The position numbers and the translations under genes were made by a program. A stretch of DNA of 51,537 bases. Source: Tissierellales bacterium. Its GTDB lineage: Bacteria > Bacillota > Clostridia > Tissierellales > Sedimentibacteraceae. How positions within the stretch are numbered: position 1 is the first letter of the stretch; each line of letters starts with the position of its first letter. The stretch lies in the NCBI GenBank assembly GCA_018433765.1, contig JAHDQO010000011.1:1-51537 (forward strand). The letters are read 5' to 3'. A model generated the notes under the pieces. It was not told where the DNA came from. It did not search any database and saw only the letters and a list, made by a program, of their open reading frames with translations. This document shows positions 26,582 to 35,267 of the stretch, piece by piece.

Positions 26582-26922
26582 ATGAAAGTAAAAAGAAAAA
26601 TAATAGTAGTAATTATAATTATGAGCTTATGTTCAAACATATTAGTTTATGCCGTAAGTTCAGAAAAAACCTATATACATTCTAGATAGATGGATGTTTA
26701 AAAAGTAAAATAAAATAATTAATACAGAAAAACAAGAAATACAAGATAAACAAAAACCAAACTATAATATAAAAATATCAGGAAAGGGACAGATAGCATT
26801 TAACATATAAAAAGATTAAGAATTTGAAAGTAAAAATATTCAAAAAAATCATGTAATAATACAATATAGAAAAGTTAAAGAAGAGTATTGGATATCTTGC
26901 AATAGGGTAAAGAATCTATAAT
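26582..26922 (+). pseudogene. Decayed secreted-protein gene
   Basis: ATG 26582 begins a clear signal peptide (MKVKRKIIVVIIIMSLCSNI, then LVYA) but stops after 35 codons. In another frame the region reads INTEKQEIQDKQKPNYNIKI and, after two stops, ESKNIQKNHVIIQYRKVKEE. Frameshifts and stops mark it as a pseudogene. Family not recognised. Confidence 0.55.
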
Positions 26923-26945
26923 CCATTTTTTAATTCACGATATGA

Positions 26946-26974
26946 TTGACTGAGTATTAAAAAAATGTTATTCT
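26946..26974 (+). promoter_or_regulatory. Promoter of the candidate structured RNA
   Basis: TTGACT (26946-26951), 17-bp spacer, TATTCT (26969-26974). No gene with a long frame follows before the terminator at 27191. Confidence 0.5.
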
Positions 26975-26980
26975 ATATTA

Positions 26981-27222
26981 AGTGATAGTTACAATAACAA
27001 TATTTATAAGAAAAGGTGGAATGTAATCCGACCACTTAGTGTTATATTAGTTCAAATAACATAAGTAGCTTGGAGAAATCATGCAGACTTGTTAACTGAA
27101 TAATAACTGTTTTGAGCAAACGGTTTATTAGTAGTTCCTAATTTATCAGTTGATGATTTTGTATATTCTCTAGGGCTACTTTTTTATTTTAGCCGTAGAG
27201 TCTTGGTTACTCTGCGGTTATT
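26981..27222 (+). ncRNA. Candidate structured non-coding RNA, about 240 nt
   Basis: Between the promoter and a strong terminator there is no credible reading frame, but several good stems are present: GTGG/CCAC (27017-27036 region), TGTTAT/ATAACA (27040-27062), and a rod of about 115 nt from AGTAGC (27064) to GCTACT (27180). The rod has inner pairs GAGAA/TTCTC, ATCAT/ATGAT, AACTGA/TCAGTT and a 12-bp tip (TAATAACTGTTT with AAACGGTTTATTA, one bulge) closed by loop TGAGC. The rod shape recalls 6S RNA, but I see no matching sequence signature for 6S, SRP, tmRNA or RNase P. Confidence 0.45.
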
Positions 27223-27228
27223 TTTTTT
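27191..27228 (+). terminator. Terminator of the candidate RNA
   Basis: AGCCGTAGAG pairs with CTCTGCGGTT (two wobble or mismatched positions), followed by ATTTTTTTT. Confidence 0.85.
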
Positions 27229-27494
27229 AGACTAATGTTATTGTAACTACATTTATATAATTTCAATAAGTATAAAATATTTAGGAGGGTGAAATAAAAA
27301 TGAAAAATATAAATCTATAGAAGCATATAGACAGCTTCTAAAATATGTTTAATATACAACCTAAATTAGGTGATTATATTAGAGAAAATCAATAAATTTT
27401 AGAATAGTGATTAAAATTGTAAAAGAGTAACTAATTTAATTCAAATATAAATAAACCTTTTTTCATTAGTAAGAAAAGTATAAAGGAGAATAAT
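27229..27494 (+). other. Decayed short reading frame upstream of the methyltransferase
   Basis: A strong site (TTAGGAGGGTGA) precedes ATG 27301, but that frame stops after six codons. A shifted frame reads KYKSIEAYRQLLKYV and then QPKLGDYIRENQ before stops. This looks like a small gene lost by frameshifts. Nothing else is seen in the stretch. Confidence 0.4.
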
Positions 27495-28331
27495 ATGGAT
27501 ATTAAAAAAATGATAAATTTAATAAATGATGTGAAACCTTATGAAAAAGGTACTGCAGTTATGTGGACAGATGAGTATATTTCAAAACAAGTACTTGAGA
27601 TGCATATAAATCCAGATATTAATATTGCAAGTAGAAAGAAAAAAAATATTGATAAAACAGTAAACTGGATATTGAAAGAAATAGGTAAAAATGATGGTGA
27701 GATTTTAGATTTAGGATGTGGGCCAGGACTATATACAGAAAAATTTGCAAAGAAAGGATATAAGGTTACGGGTGTAGATTTCTCTCAAAACTCAATAGAA
27801 TATGCAAAAAATAGAGCAAAAGAAAATAATTTAGATGTGAACTACATTTGTAAAGATTATTTGAACTTAGATTTTAAAGATAAATTTGATCTAATCATCA
27901 TGATTTACTGTGACTTTGGAGTTTTATCGATAGAAGAAAGAGAAGTGTTTTTAAAAAACGTTTATAATGCATTAAAAAAAGGTGGTATTTTTATCTTTGA
28001 TGCACTTAATAAAAATGCTATTTATAATTTAACGTTTCAAAAAAATTGGGAATTTTCTAAAGGTGGATTTTGGCAGGATAGACCATATATATGTTTATCC
28101 CAATCAAGTCATTTTCCAGAAAATAAAGCAATATTAGATCAAAATATAATTGTAGATGAAGAAAATAATTATAAAATATATCATTTTTGGAATCACTATT
28201 TTGATGGAGATGACATTAATAATATTTTAGAAAGAAAAGGTTTCAAAAAAGTAGAAAATCACCAAAATCTATTAGAAGATGATGAATTATATAATGATAC
28301 AGGTGTTACTTTTTATAAAGCTACAAAATAA
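27495..28331 (+). CDS. Class I SAM-dependent methyltransferase
   Basis: 278 residues. The Rossmann core shows motif I EILDLGCGPGLYTEKFA (about 69-85), motif II GVDFSQNSIEYAKNRA, motif III CKDYLNLDF and motif IV FDLIIMIYCDFGVLS. The C-terminal half (FWQDRPYICLSQSSHF) has the layout of small-molecule methyltransferases (Methyltransf_25/11 group). The substrate is unknown and no pathway genes are adjacent. ATG 27495 follows AAAGGAG. It is one of the intact islands in the decayed region. Confidence 0.85.
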   Translation: MDIKKMINLINDVKPYEKGTAVMWTDEYISKQVLEMHINPDINIASRKKKNIDKTVNWILKEIGKNDGEILDLGCGPGLYTEKFAKKGYKVTGVDFSQNSIEYAKNRAKENNLDVNYICKDYLNLDFKDKFDLIIMIYCDFGVLSIEEREVFLKNVYNALKKGGIFIFDALNKNAIYNLTFQKNWEFSKGGFWQDRPYICLSQSSHFPENKAILDQNIIVDEENNYKIYHFWNHYFDGDDINNILERKGFKKVENHQNLLEDDELYNDTGVTFYKATK

Positions 28332-28470
28332 AATATATATAAAGATACATTTGCTCTGTAAGATGCACGAAATCACTTGAACCTAATAAAATTGATTCAA
28401 TATAATGAAAACAAGTAACCTGTTTTCCAAAGTATTAGAAAATAAAGAGCTAACTATATATAAAAATTAA

Positions 28471-28597
28471 GTGTATCAAAAAACTATACTTTTATGGAAC
28501 ACAATAAAAGTATTTTTTTTATATTAAGATTCTCTATTTTTCATTGAAAAGTATTTAACAAATTTGTTCCATTTAAAGAGTAGGTTTTTTGAAACAC
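28471..28597. repeat. 127-bp nested inverted repeat before the recombinase (possible recombination site)
   Basis: The outer arms GTGTATCAAAAAAC (28471-28484) and GTTTTTTGAAACAC (28584-28597) match at 13 of 14 positions. Inside them, ATGGAACA and TGTTCCAT form a second inverted pair at corresponding distances, so the arms are similar over about 35 bp. It ends 19 bp before the serine recombinase ATG and may be the enzyme's crossover/regulatory site or a MITE-like element. Confidence 0.55.
28486..28520 (+). terminator. T-tailed hairpin
   Basis: ATACTTTTA (28486-28494) pairs with TAAAAGTAT (28505-28513), then seven T. It could end the methyltransferase transcript; it also lies inside the nested inverted repeat. 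Confidence 0.6.
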
Positions 28598-28615
28598 CTT
28601 ATAGGAGAAATTAAA

Positions 28616-29032
28616 ATGTATTATGGATATGTACGTGTTTCATCACGAGAACAGAACGAGGGACGTCAAATAGATGCTTTAAAGAAATATGAAGTTGATA
28701 AAAGTGTAACCTTTGAAACTATCTTTATAGATAAAGCTTCAGGAAAGAATTTTGAAAGACTTCAATATAAGGCTTTGAAAAAAATTGCTTTATCTGGAGA
28801 TGTTATTGTAATAAAAGAACTAGATAGATTAGGTAGAAATGAAGATTATGAAGAAATTAAAAAAGAACTAATATATTTTAACAATAGAAATATTAAAGTT
28901 GTTATATTAGATCTTACAGTATTTGGTATAGATGATCCATCATTAATACCAAACCAAAACAGTAATAAAAACAAAAAAGAAACCCAAGGAACACAAGAAG
29001 AAATTAAGGACATAGTAAATGAAATAATATAG
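28616..29032 (+). CDS. Serine recombinase (resolvase/invertase family), shortened
   Basis: 138 residues from ATG 28616 (site ATAGGAG); a TTG at 28589 would add nine residues but lies in the inverted repeat. The resolvase catalytic domain begins YYGYVRVSSREQNEGRQIDA with nucleophile Ser9 and Arg7, and continues with IFIDKASGKNFERLQYKALK and VIKELDRLGRN, all conserved. After about residue 108 it departs from the family: the usual E helix (ERE-IRxRQxEG) and C-terminal HTH DNA-binding domain are missing and replaced by a polar tail (NQNSNKNKKETQGTQ). Full-length relatives are about 190 residues. It is probably a truncated, inactive recombinase unless the tail has a new role. Confidence 0.8.
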   Translation: MYYGYVRVSSREQNEGRQIDALKKYEVDKSVTFETIFIDKASGKNFERLQYKALKKIALSGDVIVIKELDRLGRNEDYEEIKKELIYFNNRNIKVVILDLTVFGIDDPSLIPNQNSNKNKKETQGTQEEIKDIVNEII

Positions 29033-29033
29033 A

Positions 29034-29061
29034 AAGCTAGAATCACACTAGCTTAACTTTT
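29034..29061 (+). terminator. Weak terminator after the recombinase
   Basis: AAGCTAG-aatcaca-CTAGCTT perfect 7-bp stem, followed by AACTTTT. Confidence 0.5.
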
Positions 29062-29230
29062 AACAACAAAATATAAAATTTAGTCATGTAGTGCGTTGAT
29101 AAAGGATATCTATGGACATGAGTTAGTTTAGAATATTACAACTGCTTAAAACTATTAAAGCATCTAGTAAAAAAATTGTTTTAAAAAATAATAATTACTT
29201 TAATTTAAATTGAAAATATTTACAAGTGTC

Positions 29231-29259
29231 AAAAAAAGTAATATAATGAAATTGTTTTA
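29231..29259 (+). promoter_or_regulatory. Promoter of the M23 peptidase gene
   Basis: TTTACA (start near 29219) with a 17-bp spacer to TATAAT (near 29242-29247), 47 bp before the start codon. The coordinates are approximate. Confidence 0.4.
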
Positions 29260-29294
29260 CATTATAAATAAAATATTAAACAGGAGGTACTATA

Positions 29295-30374
29295 TTGAAA
29301 AAATATAAAATTATTCTAATTTGTTTGGTCTTAGTGTTATTATCAACATGTTTATATGCTTATGCAGGAATAGTAGGTCCAGTAGCAGCACATCCTAAAT
29401 ATTCAGTTACGGTTTATGCAGGACCTTCAACATCATATTCAAGTTTATATTCTGTTAATACTTATAATACAGTATACGTATTAGAAAAAGAAGGTAGTTA
29501 TTATTATATAGAATATGGAAATAAGAGAGGATATGTTCCATCTGGATCTTTGGAACCAGCTTCTTCTAGTGGATTTAGTGATGTTCCATATGTATCATAT
29601 AATTATAAATCTGCCAAAATAATTGAAGGTGTATCAGCTTACTATGGAGGTAGTAGTAATTATGACGAAATAGGTAGTGTTGATACTAACGAAAAAGTAT
29701 CTCTTTTAAAGAATGACAATGACTATGCGTATATTGAATATACAGTAAGTTCAACTCGTAAGAAAAAAAGAGGATATGTTCCATGTGATAATGTAATAAA
29801 AACAAATATAATAGTTAACAACCAAAATAATGAAGCTTATCATTGTACGATAAAAACAAATGGTAATTATTTAGATAGCAGATATATTAATGCTGCAGAA
29901 AAATTAACTAAGATGGTATTCAATGATAAGTATCTAAATAATGCAAATTATAATTATGATTATTATTTGTTTGGAGAATATGATTCAACATATGGCTACC
30001 ATGAAGGTATAGATGTTAATGATCGTAAATATGGTACAGAAATTTATTCTTTAGTTACAGGTGATGTTGTAAATAACCCTGGAGGAAGCTATGGAATGAT
30101 ATTCATATATGATGATTCTGATAATGTTACTTATATTTACGAACATTGTATAAATATCAAAGTAAAAAAAGATGATAAAGTATACGCAGGTAAAACTATT
30201 ATTGCCGAAGAAGGAGATAAAGGTGCTCCTGGTAATTGCCATGTTCATGTTCAAGTAGTTCCTGGAAAACGTACTTATTGGGAAAATTGGATGACTGGCT
30301 TAGATAAGCATTTAAAATCTCTAGATCCTACTTACTATATTGAAAAAAACTATAACAATTACTCATTTAAATAA
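29295..30374 (+). CDS. Secreted SH3-domain M23 (LytM-type) peptidase
   Basis: 359 residues starting at TTG 29295 (site AGGAGG). A signal peptide (residues 1-24) is followed by two bacterial SH3-like domains (about 35-90 and 105-170, each ending RGYVP) and a C-terminal M23 domain. Zinc ligands are visible: His236 and Asp240 in YHEGIDVN and His318 of HVH (316-318); His284 (YEH) is the additional conserved catalytic histidine. These enzymes cut peptide cross-links of the cell wall. The usual HxxxD motif has its normal three-residue spacing, so activity is plausible. Flanked by terminators, it is transcribed alone. Confidence 0.87.
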   Translation: MKKYKIILICLVLVLLSTCLYAYAGIVGPVAAHPKYSVTVYAGPSTSYSSLYSVNTYNTVYVLEKEGSYYYIEYGNKRGYVPSGSLEPASSSGFSDVPYVSYNYKSAKIIEGVSAYYGGSSNYDEIGSVDTNEKVSLLKNDNDYAYIEYTVSSTRKKKRGYVPCDNVIKTNIIVNNQNNEAYHCTIKTNGNYLDSRYINAAEKLTKMVFNDKYLNNANYNYDYYLFGEYDSTYGYHEGIDVNDRKYGTEIYSLVTGDVVNNPGGSYGMIFIYDDSDNVTYIYEHCINIKVKKDDKVYAGKTIIAEEGDKGAPGNCHVHVQVVPGKRTYWENWMTGLDKHLKSLDPTYYIEKNYNNYSFK

Positions 30375-30424
30375 TAATATATTTCTAATATATTTATAAT
30401 GTGAAACAATCTACTATATATAAT

Positions 30425-30484
30425 AAACGCTTATTTTTGGCAAGAATCTAAATAAGATAAAAGCTAGAAATGAGCGTTTTATTG
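30425..30484 (+). terminator. Terminator of the M23 gene
   Basis: AAACGCTTATTTTTGGC pairs with GCTAGAAATGAGCGTTT using several G-U pairs; tail TTTATT. Confidence 0.75.
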
Positions 30485-30642
30485 ATAAATACAGGACTAA
30501 GAAAATTCGAGTACCTATGGTGCTAATGAATAAGTAATTAGAGTAGTGCCAAAATATATTATGTGAAATTTATTATATATCTACTTATACTATTTTTGAA
30601 ACTAATATGGTGGGATTCAATAGATAATAGGGTAGGCAATCA

Positions 30643-31185
30643 ATGAAGCTAGATAAAATTAAAAGAAGATTAAATATTGCCATTGACACATTAAGAGTAA
30701 ATGACAATTATCTTCTTAAAAATGATGTTAATGAAAGATGCATCACGCACAAATTTGCTATGTATTTAGAACAAACATTTGGTAAAAAATATGATGTTGA
30801 TTGTTAATACAATCGTAATATTGATAATTCAAAGAAAATCAGCCTACTAGAATCTAAGTGGTATGAATTAAGTAATACAAGAGTATTGAATGAGGATCAA
30901 ATGTTAAGTGAAATAGTGGTTGAGAAATCAGTTTTACCAGATATCATAGTTCATCATAGAGGGCAAAATAACAAAAATTTACTAATCATTGAGGTTAAGA
31001 AGTCAACAAGTTCTGTTAGTGAAGAGTATGATATAGAAAAGCTAAAGTGTTATACAGAGCTTAGTAATCAAAATAACTTAAAATATAAATATGGTGTGTT
31101 CATAAAATTTTATACTTGTAAATCAAGATATCAAGCTCCAGATATTAAATATTTCGAAAAAGGTAGAGAAATTTTGTGTGAATGA
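30643..31185 (+). pseudogene. PD-(D/E)XK nuclease-like gene broken by one stop codon
   Basis: Reading from ATG 30643 gives one uninterrupted frame except for TAA at 30805-30807, so a single nonsense change splits a protein of about 180 residues. After the stop it shows LPDIIVHHRGQN followed by LLIIEVKKS: the D...ExK core of the PD-(D/E)XK nuclease fold, as in type I restriction HsdR N-terminal-like small proteins. No strong site precedes the ATG. A second, intact nuclease-fold gene lies 450 bp downstream. If translated at all, only a C-terminal 99-codon piece from ATG 30886 remains. Confidence 0.75.
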
Positions 31186-31636
31186 TAGGTGGGTTAAAAG
31201 AAGGAAAACTAAGATTCATTGTAAATAATGGAGAATATTAATATCTAAGATTCCCATTATCATAATAAGACATGTTGTTTAGAATATGAAGTATACGCTA
31301 TTTTAACTGCAACTTCGATGGTAAAAGTGGTAGTTTTCCTATCAGTATTAATATTATTATTGGAATCACAATAGAATAAAGATTATATATATTAATGAAT
31401 GTGGAGGATTAAATATGCGGAATTTGAATCAACAGAAGTAGTGAAGAATTTAATTAATAATATTGAGAATATAATATAGTTAATGATTACTTATCAATTT
31501 AATAGAAGATGAAAGTTTTATTGGTTAAACATAATTTGAAAAATTAGAATACGATTTTGATTTTGAATAAGTTTAATAAGAATTGGAGTTATTATATCAA
31601 AGATTGATATGATACTAATATTATTTAAGGAGGGGA
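31186..31636 (+). other. Decayed coding sequence between the two nuclease-like genes
   Basis: A good site (GTGGAGG) precedes ATG 31414, but the frame stops after eight codons; a shifted frame reads AEFESTEVVKNLINNIENII and then further short open pieces (FEKLEYDFDFE). It looks like a small gene with several frameshifts and stops. No RNA or repeat was recognised. Confidence 0.45.
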
Positions 31637-32902
31637 ATGATGGATGCTTCGATGAATCGAGATAGTGAAATTATAAATAATAATCAAATAGACAAAAAAA
31701 TAGTCAAAGAATTTTTATTAGATATTAATTGCTTGGATGCTTTAAAACCTTGGATATCAAAAATTAATATATTTGATATTTTAAAAGTATCAAGAACTGA
31801 AATTAGACATAGCAATATGCTATCATGGTTACTAGATGCAAATGAAAACCATGGAATGGACGATTTATTAATTAGATCAATTATTCAAAGTATAGTCAAG
31901 AATAATCAAGATTATTTTGAGTCTAAAAACATTAGTGTTTTAGAATTACTAACAATTGATTATTCTAATTTTATAGTGATAAGAGAATGGAATTATATTG
32001 ACATTTTATTATTATCACATGAAGATAAATTGGTAATTTGCATTGAAAATAAAATAGGTATAGGTGAACACGATAATCAACTAGAGCGATATGTCAAAAA
32101 AGTTGAATCTACATATCCAAAAAAAGATGGATACGATGCACTATATATTTATCTTACACCTAATAATGATTTGCCTAGTGATATAAATAATTGGATTCCG
32201 TTCAGCTATGTAGAAGTTTTAGATATATTGAATGATAGAATAGAAAAAGAAAATATAGAACCACGAGTGAAGTTGATTATTGAAAACTATATGGAAATTT
32301 TAAGGAGGTTTGTTGTGAAGGATAAGGAATTAGAAGAAATTTGTATAAATATTTACAAGAAACATAGACAGGCATTAGATTTGATTTTTGACAATAAGCC
32401 TGATTTTGGCAATATAGCAGCAGATATTGTGAGAGAATATTTAGCTAATAAAGCAAGTGAATCAGAGAATATTATTTTTAATCCTGATTTTTCTACTAAA
32501 ACTATTCAAAGATTTTCTACAGAAACATTCAATAAGATTTTTCCATCAATTCCTGATGTTAAAGGATTTTGGGGTAATGGAATTAATTACTTTTGGGAAA
32601 TAAAAAACTATTACTCGGTCGGAAAATTGAATTTAAAATTTGTTATGTGTAATTATGATTTGCAGAATGGAGGAAAAACTGCAAAGTTGGCAAAGCTGCT
32701 TAATAAGGGATTAAAAGAAAACTGGCAGTGGAAAACATTCGAATCCTTTAATACTATTATAGTAAATCAAAACCAAACAGATGAATTTTTTGAAGGTGAT
32801 TACGAAGATATTAAAAAGGTGATATTTTCGAAGCTAGATAAAGCTATGGAAAAAGTATCAAGTTTTGAAAGCAAAGTAAAAAAGCTATGGACAATGAATT
32901 AA
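31637..32902 (+). CDS. PD-(D/E)XK nuclease superfamily protein (PDDEXK_9-like)
   Basis: 421 residues. N-terminal helices containing RTEIRHSNMLSWLLDANENH are typical of this family. The nuclease core follows: Asp122 in YIDILLL, Glu137 and Lys139 in VICIENKIG, and Gln148 in HDNQLERY. The C-terminal 220 residues (RQALDLIFDNKPDFG and KGFWGNGINYFWEIK) have no assigned function. Family members are often found in defence or mobile regions, but biochemical activity is not established. ATG 31637 follows AAGGAGGGG; ATG 31640 is an equal alternative. Transcription context is unclear because both flanks are decayed. Confidence 0.75.
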   Translation: MMDASMNRDSEIINNNQIDKKIVKEFLLDINCLDALKPWISKINIFDILKVSRTEIRHSNMLSWLLDANENHGMDDLLIRSIIQSIVKNNQDYFESKNISVLELLTIDYSNFIVIREWNYIDILLLSHEDKLVICIENKIGIGEHDNQLERYVKKVESTYPKKDGYDALYIYLTPNNDLPSDINNWIPFSYVEVLDILNDRIEKENIEPRVKLIIENYMEILRRFVVKDKELEEICINIYKKHRQALDLIFDNKPDFGNIAADIVREYLANKASESENIIFNPDFSTKTIQRFSTETFNKIFPSIPDVKGFWGNGINYFWEIKNYYSVGKLNLKFVMCNYDLQNGGKTAKLAKLLNKGLKENWQWKTFESFNTIIVNQNQTDEFFEGDYEDIKKVIFSKLDKAMEKVSSFESKVKKLWTMN

Positions 32903-33243
32903 GGAAATTTATGGGATGATACTCTAAAATAATAAATAATAGGTTATGTAAAGGATAAATATTGTAATAATAAGCTAGAACAAAAGGTATAACATTAATT
33001 CCTAGTAATTTATATATTATTATTTTTTCAATATAAATATATTCTTCTTTATCACATTTAATATAAATACAGTTATTTTTCTATTAACCTTTTATCAAAC
33101 TGTTCATATACTTTATATGATAAACCATCTTCTTTAGTAAATCAAAAACAACCTCCAAATACAACAAATCAACTAATTATAGCATTATTCAACATGATTG
33201 GAAAAATTATTACTTGAAAAAAATACAAAACTATACTATAATA
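32903..33243. other. Non-coding, decayed stretch
   Basis: No intact gene. On the minus strand, about 33070-33140 reads KEDGLSYKVYEQFDKRLIEK before stops, a possible gene relic. The right end (from about 33147) is the start of a direct repeat also found at 35268. Confidence 0.4.
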
Positions 33244-33393
33244 CGAACATAAGTTCTCAAGCATTATTATGAAAGTTTTAAATCATCCTGTAGATGTTAT
33301 AGCTATATTTGATAAAGAGGGTAAAATTAAATCCTATAAATTCAAGTATAATGATAAACCTGTTATTATCCATAGAGTAATGAAAAGATACTT
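33147..33393 (+). repeat. Direct repeat copy 1 (SOS-box gene and its upstream region)
   Basis: Starting at AACAACCTCC and continuing through the promoter, SOS box and first 42 codons of the small gene, this segment matches 35268-35521 at most positions. The two copies bracket the GNAT and GyrI-like genes. Confidence 0.75.
33244..33257. promoter_or_regulatory. LexA (SOS) box, one half degraded
   Basis: CGAACATAAGTTCT, one base away from the Firmicutes consensus CGAAC-N4-GTTCG. It sits just after ACTATAATA (-10 element), 12 bp before ATG 33269. Confidence 0.7.
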
Positions 33394-33418
33394 ATGCCTA
33401 AAGCTACAGAAAAAGTGA
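33269..33418 (+). pseudogene. Truncated copy of an SOS-controlled small gene
   Basis: ATG 33269 reads MKVLNHPVDVIAIFDKEGKI, then KSYKFKYNDKPVIIHRVMKR, then leaves the homology after YL and stops at 33418. The sister copy at 35399 shows what the C-terminal half should be. By layout (a YKFKYNDK strand, then KLKYELDSQKWYLF) the family resembles DUF6504-like small proteins encoded beside Y-family polymerase genes; that comparison is an inference. Confidence 0.7.
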
Positions 33419-33666
33419 TAATACGTCGTAAAAGATGGTATAGGATATATGGAGTTTTTTTATTTGGCTGTGGGGACTATTTTGATTATACCAGGAATTA
33501 TGTAACCATTGATGACATTAACACGTAAATTACTAGAGTTGATAATTAAAATGAAACAAAAATATGATTAAAGTTATAGTACTAAAACATTATTAATAAA
33601 GATTATCTGCAATTTGAACTACATAAGTAATGTCTATTTATATAATTATACAAGAGGTAATAATAT
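33394..33666 (+). other. Chimeric remnant after the SOS-gene fragment
   Basis: ATG 33394 opens a 44-codon frame to TAA 33528 (PKATEKVIIRRKRWYRIYGV at its start) with no ribosome binding site, fused to the SOS-gene fragment at the point where homology ends. Probably a piece of another gene joined by deletion. The remaining bases to 33666 hold only the site of the GNAT gene. Confidence 0.35.
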
Positions 33667-34230
33667 ATGATTATTAAAAACAAACAAATAGAAGGCAAAA
33701 AAATACAATGGATACTTCGTTGTCCAACAAAAGATGATGCTTTTGAATTATCTAAATTAAGAGTCAAAATTGATGGAGAAACAGAAAATCTTGATAGGGA
33801 ACCTGGCGAAGCTATATTAACACCAGAAGACTTTGAAAAAATTATTTATGAAGATTCAATGAGAGAAAAAACTATTTTCTTAGTTGCAGAAGTAGAAGGT
33901 AAAATAGTAGGTTATTCTCGTTGTGTAGGAAATGAACTAAGTAGATTTCGGCATAAAGCAGAGTTTGGAATATGTATAATAAAAAAGTATTGGGGTTATG
34001 GAATTGGTAAAGTACTATTAAAAAATATTTTAATGTGGGCAGATACTGTTGGAGTTGAAAAGATTTCACTTAATGTTATACAAACTAATACAAAGGCAAT
34101 CCAATTATATAAGAGATATGGGTTTGTAGAAGAGGGATTATTATTGAATGACCGTATACATAAAGATGGTAATTACTATAATACAGTTGTAATGAGTAGG
34201 CTATCAAATAATAGATGTCATAATGCTTAA
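33667..34230 (+). CDS. GNAT family N-acetyltransferase
   Basis: 187 residues. The GNAT fold is shown by IFLVAEVEGKIVGYSRCVG (strands 2-4), the acetyl-CoA pyrophosphate loop KKYWGYGIGKVLLKNIL in place of the classical Q/R-x-x-G-x-G/A, and the late segment NTKAIQLYKRYGFVEEGLL. Its layout is that of RimJ/RimL or small-molecule acetyltransferases; the substrate is unknown. ATG 33667 follows AGAGGTAA. It and the GyrI-like gene are intact while surrounded by broken sequence and direct repeats. Confidence 0.88.
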   Translation: MIIKNKQIEGKKIQWILRCPTKDDAFELSKLRVKIDGETENLDREPGEAILTPEDFEKIIYEDSMREKTIFLVAEVEGKIVGYSRCVGNELSRFRHKAEFGICIIKKYWGYGIGKVLLKNILMWADTVGVEKISLNVIQTNTKAIQLYKRYGFVEEGLLLNDRIHKDGNYYNTVVMSRLSNNRCHNA

Positions 34231-34572
34231 TATTTATTAGGAAAAAGCCATACAGATGGTTCTTATAAAAACGTGGAATATATATCCCAATTTCCTATTG
34301 TATTGATAGTTATGGAAAACCTATATACATATCAAAGTCGGATATTAAAACACGTATTTTAAATATAGATACAAAAGAGGTTGAGGTATTATAAATTATT
34401 TATTAAGAATATGAACATTATTTGCTTATAAATACATTTGACATACAGTCCCTATGATTTGAAGAATGTCCTTATTAATGCTGAAAGTAGTTTTTAAGAA
34501 AGAATAAATAAAAATAAATTTAAACTATAATTCTTATTACATGTAATGAAAATAATCTAAGGAGGAAATAAA
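34231..34572 (+). other. Decayed sequence between GNAT and GyrI-like genes
   Basis: No intact frame. About 34305-34395 reads IDSYGKPIYISKSDIKTRIL and then NIDTKEVEVL before TAA, without a start: the C-terminal end of a lost gene of unknown family. Nothing else is recognised. Confidence 0.4.
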
Positions 34573-35070
34573 ATGGAAAATGTTTATAGTGAAATTGTGA
34601 TAGTAAAAGTACCAAAGATGAGAGTTGCAAGATATGTAATTATTAGCCCTAATCCAGAGCATGATGTAATTTCTTATATGGATAACTGGGCAAAAAAAAG
34701 TGGATTATTGAATTTAAAAGATTACAAACCAAGAAAAATAGGTTGGGATTTTCCATTCGTATCTAAACAACAATCAGAAGAGTTTGGACTTCGTGGTTAT
34801 GTGAGTGCATATGTTATTCCTGAAAATTTCAAGCCAAAATGTGATGGAGTAGAAATTACATATATAAATGAAGATACATATGCAACTTTAAGAGTAACTG
34901 ATCCCCATAGTGCTTCTTTTGAAAAGATACCAAAGGGATATGCAATGTTGATGGAGTTTGCAAATAGTGGAAAATATAAAACTTCTACATGGGAAAATAG
35001 AATTGCATTTGAAGAAGAATATGATATAGAGGGTATTCACTATATGGATATATACGTTCCTGTGAAGTAA
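34573..35070 (+). CDS. GyrI-like small-molecule-binding domain protein
   Basis: 165 residues, a stand-alone effector-binding domain of the GyrI/AraC-effector (SHS2) type. Typical features are the opening strand IVIVKVPKMRVARYVIISPN, the central WDFPFVSKQQSEEFGLRGYV, and the late TWENRIAFEEEYDIEGIHYM that ends with the family's DIYVPVK strand. Such proteins bind planar drug-like compounds or act as antitoxins against gyrase; which applies here is unknown. There is no DNA-binding domain. ATG 34573 follows AAGGAGG. Confidence 0.8.
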   Translation: MENVYSEIVIVKVPKMRVARYVIISPNPEHDVISYMDNWAKKSGLLNLKDYKPRKIGWDFPFVSKQQSEEFGLRGYVSAYVIPENFKPKCDGVEITYINEDTYATLRVTDPHSASFEKIPKGYAMLMEFANSGKYKTSTWENRIAFEEEYDIEGIHYMDIYVPVK

Positions 35071-35267
35071 GGTAACACTCTATATTTAAGATATTATGGT
35101 AAGTTATAAGAAATTATGCAATCAATATATATTGACAAAATAATTAATAAACCAAGAAAAGAAACGGCAAATTTAAGTATTGAGGAAAAGTTTTTTATTA
35201 CAAAGTAGGTATAAGCAATAAAAAGAAAGTAATATTTATTTAAATTAAAAACAATGTTTTCGTTCAT
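35071..35267 (+). other. Non-coding stretch before repeat copy 2
   Basis: Contains a short frame (ATG 35115, MQSIYIDKIINKPRKETANL, stop after 30 codons) without a ribosome binding site, likely a relic. No RNA or repeat was recognised. Confidence 0.35.

Noticed and set aside
26981-27222. Assignment of the structured RNA to 6S, SRP, tmRNA or a c-di-GMP riboswitch.
   Set aside because: The rod shape recalls 6S, but none of the sequence signatures I know for these families are present.
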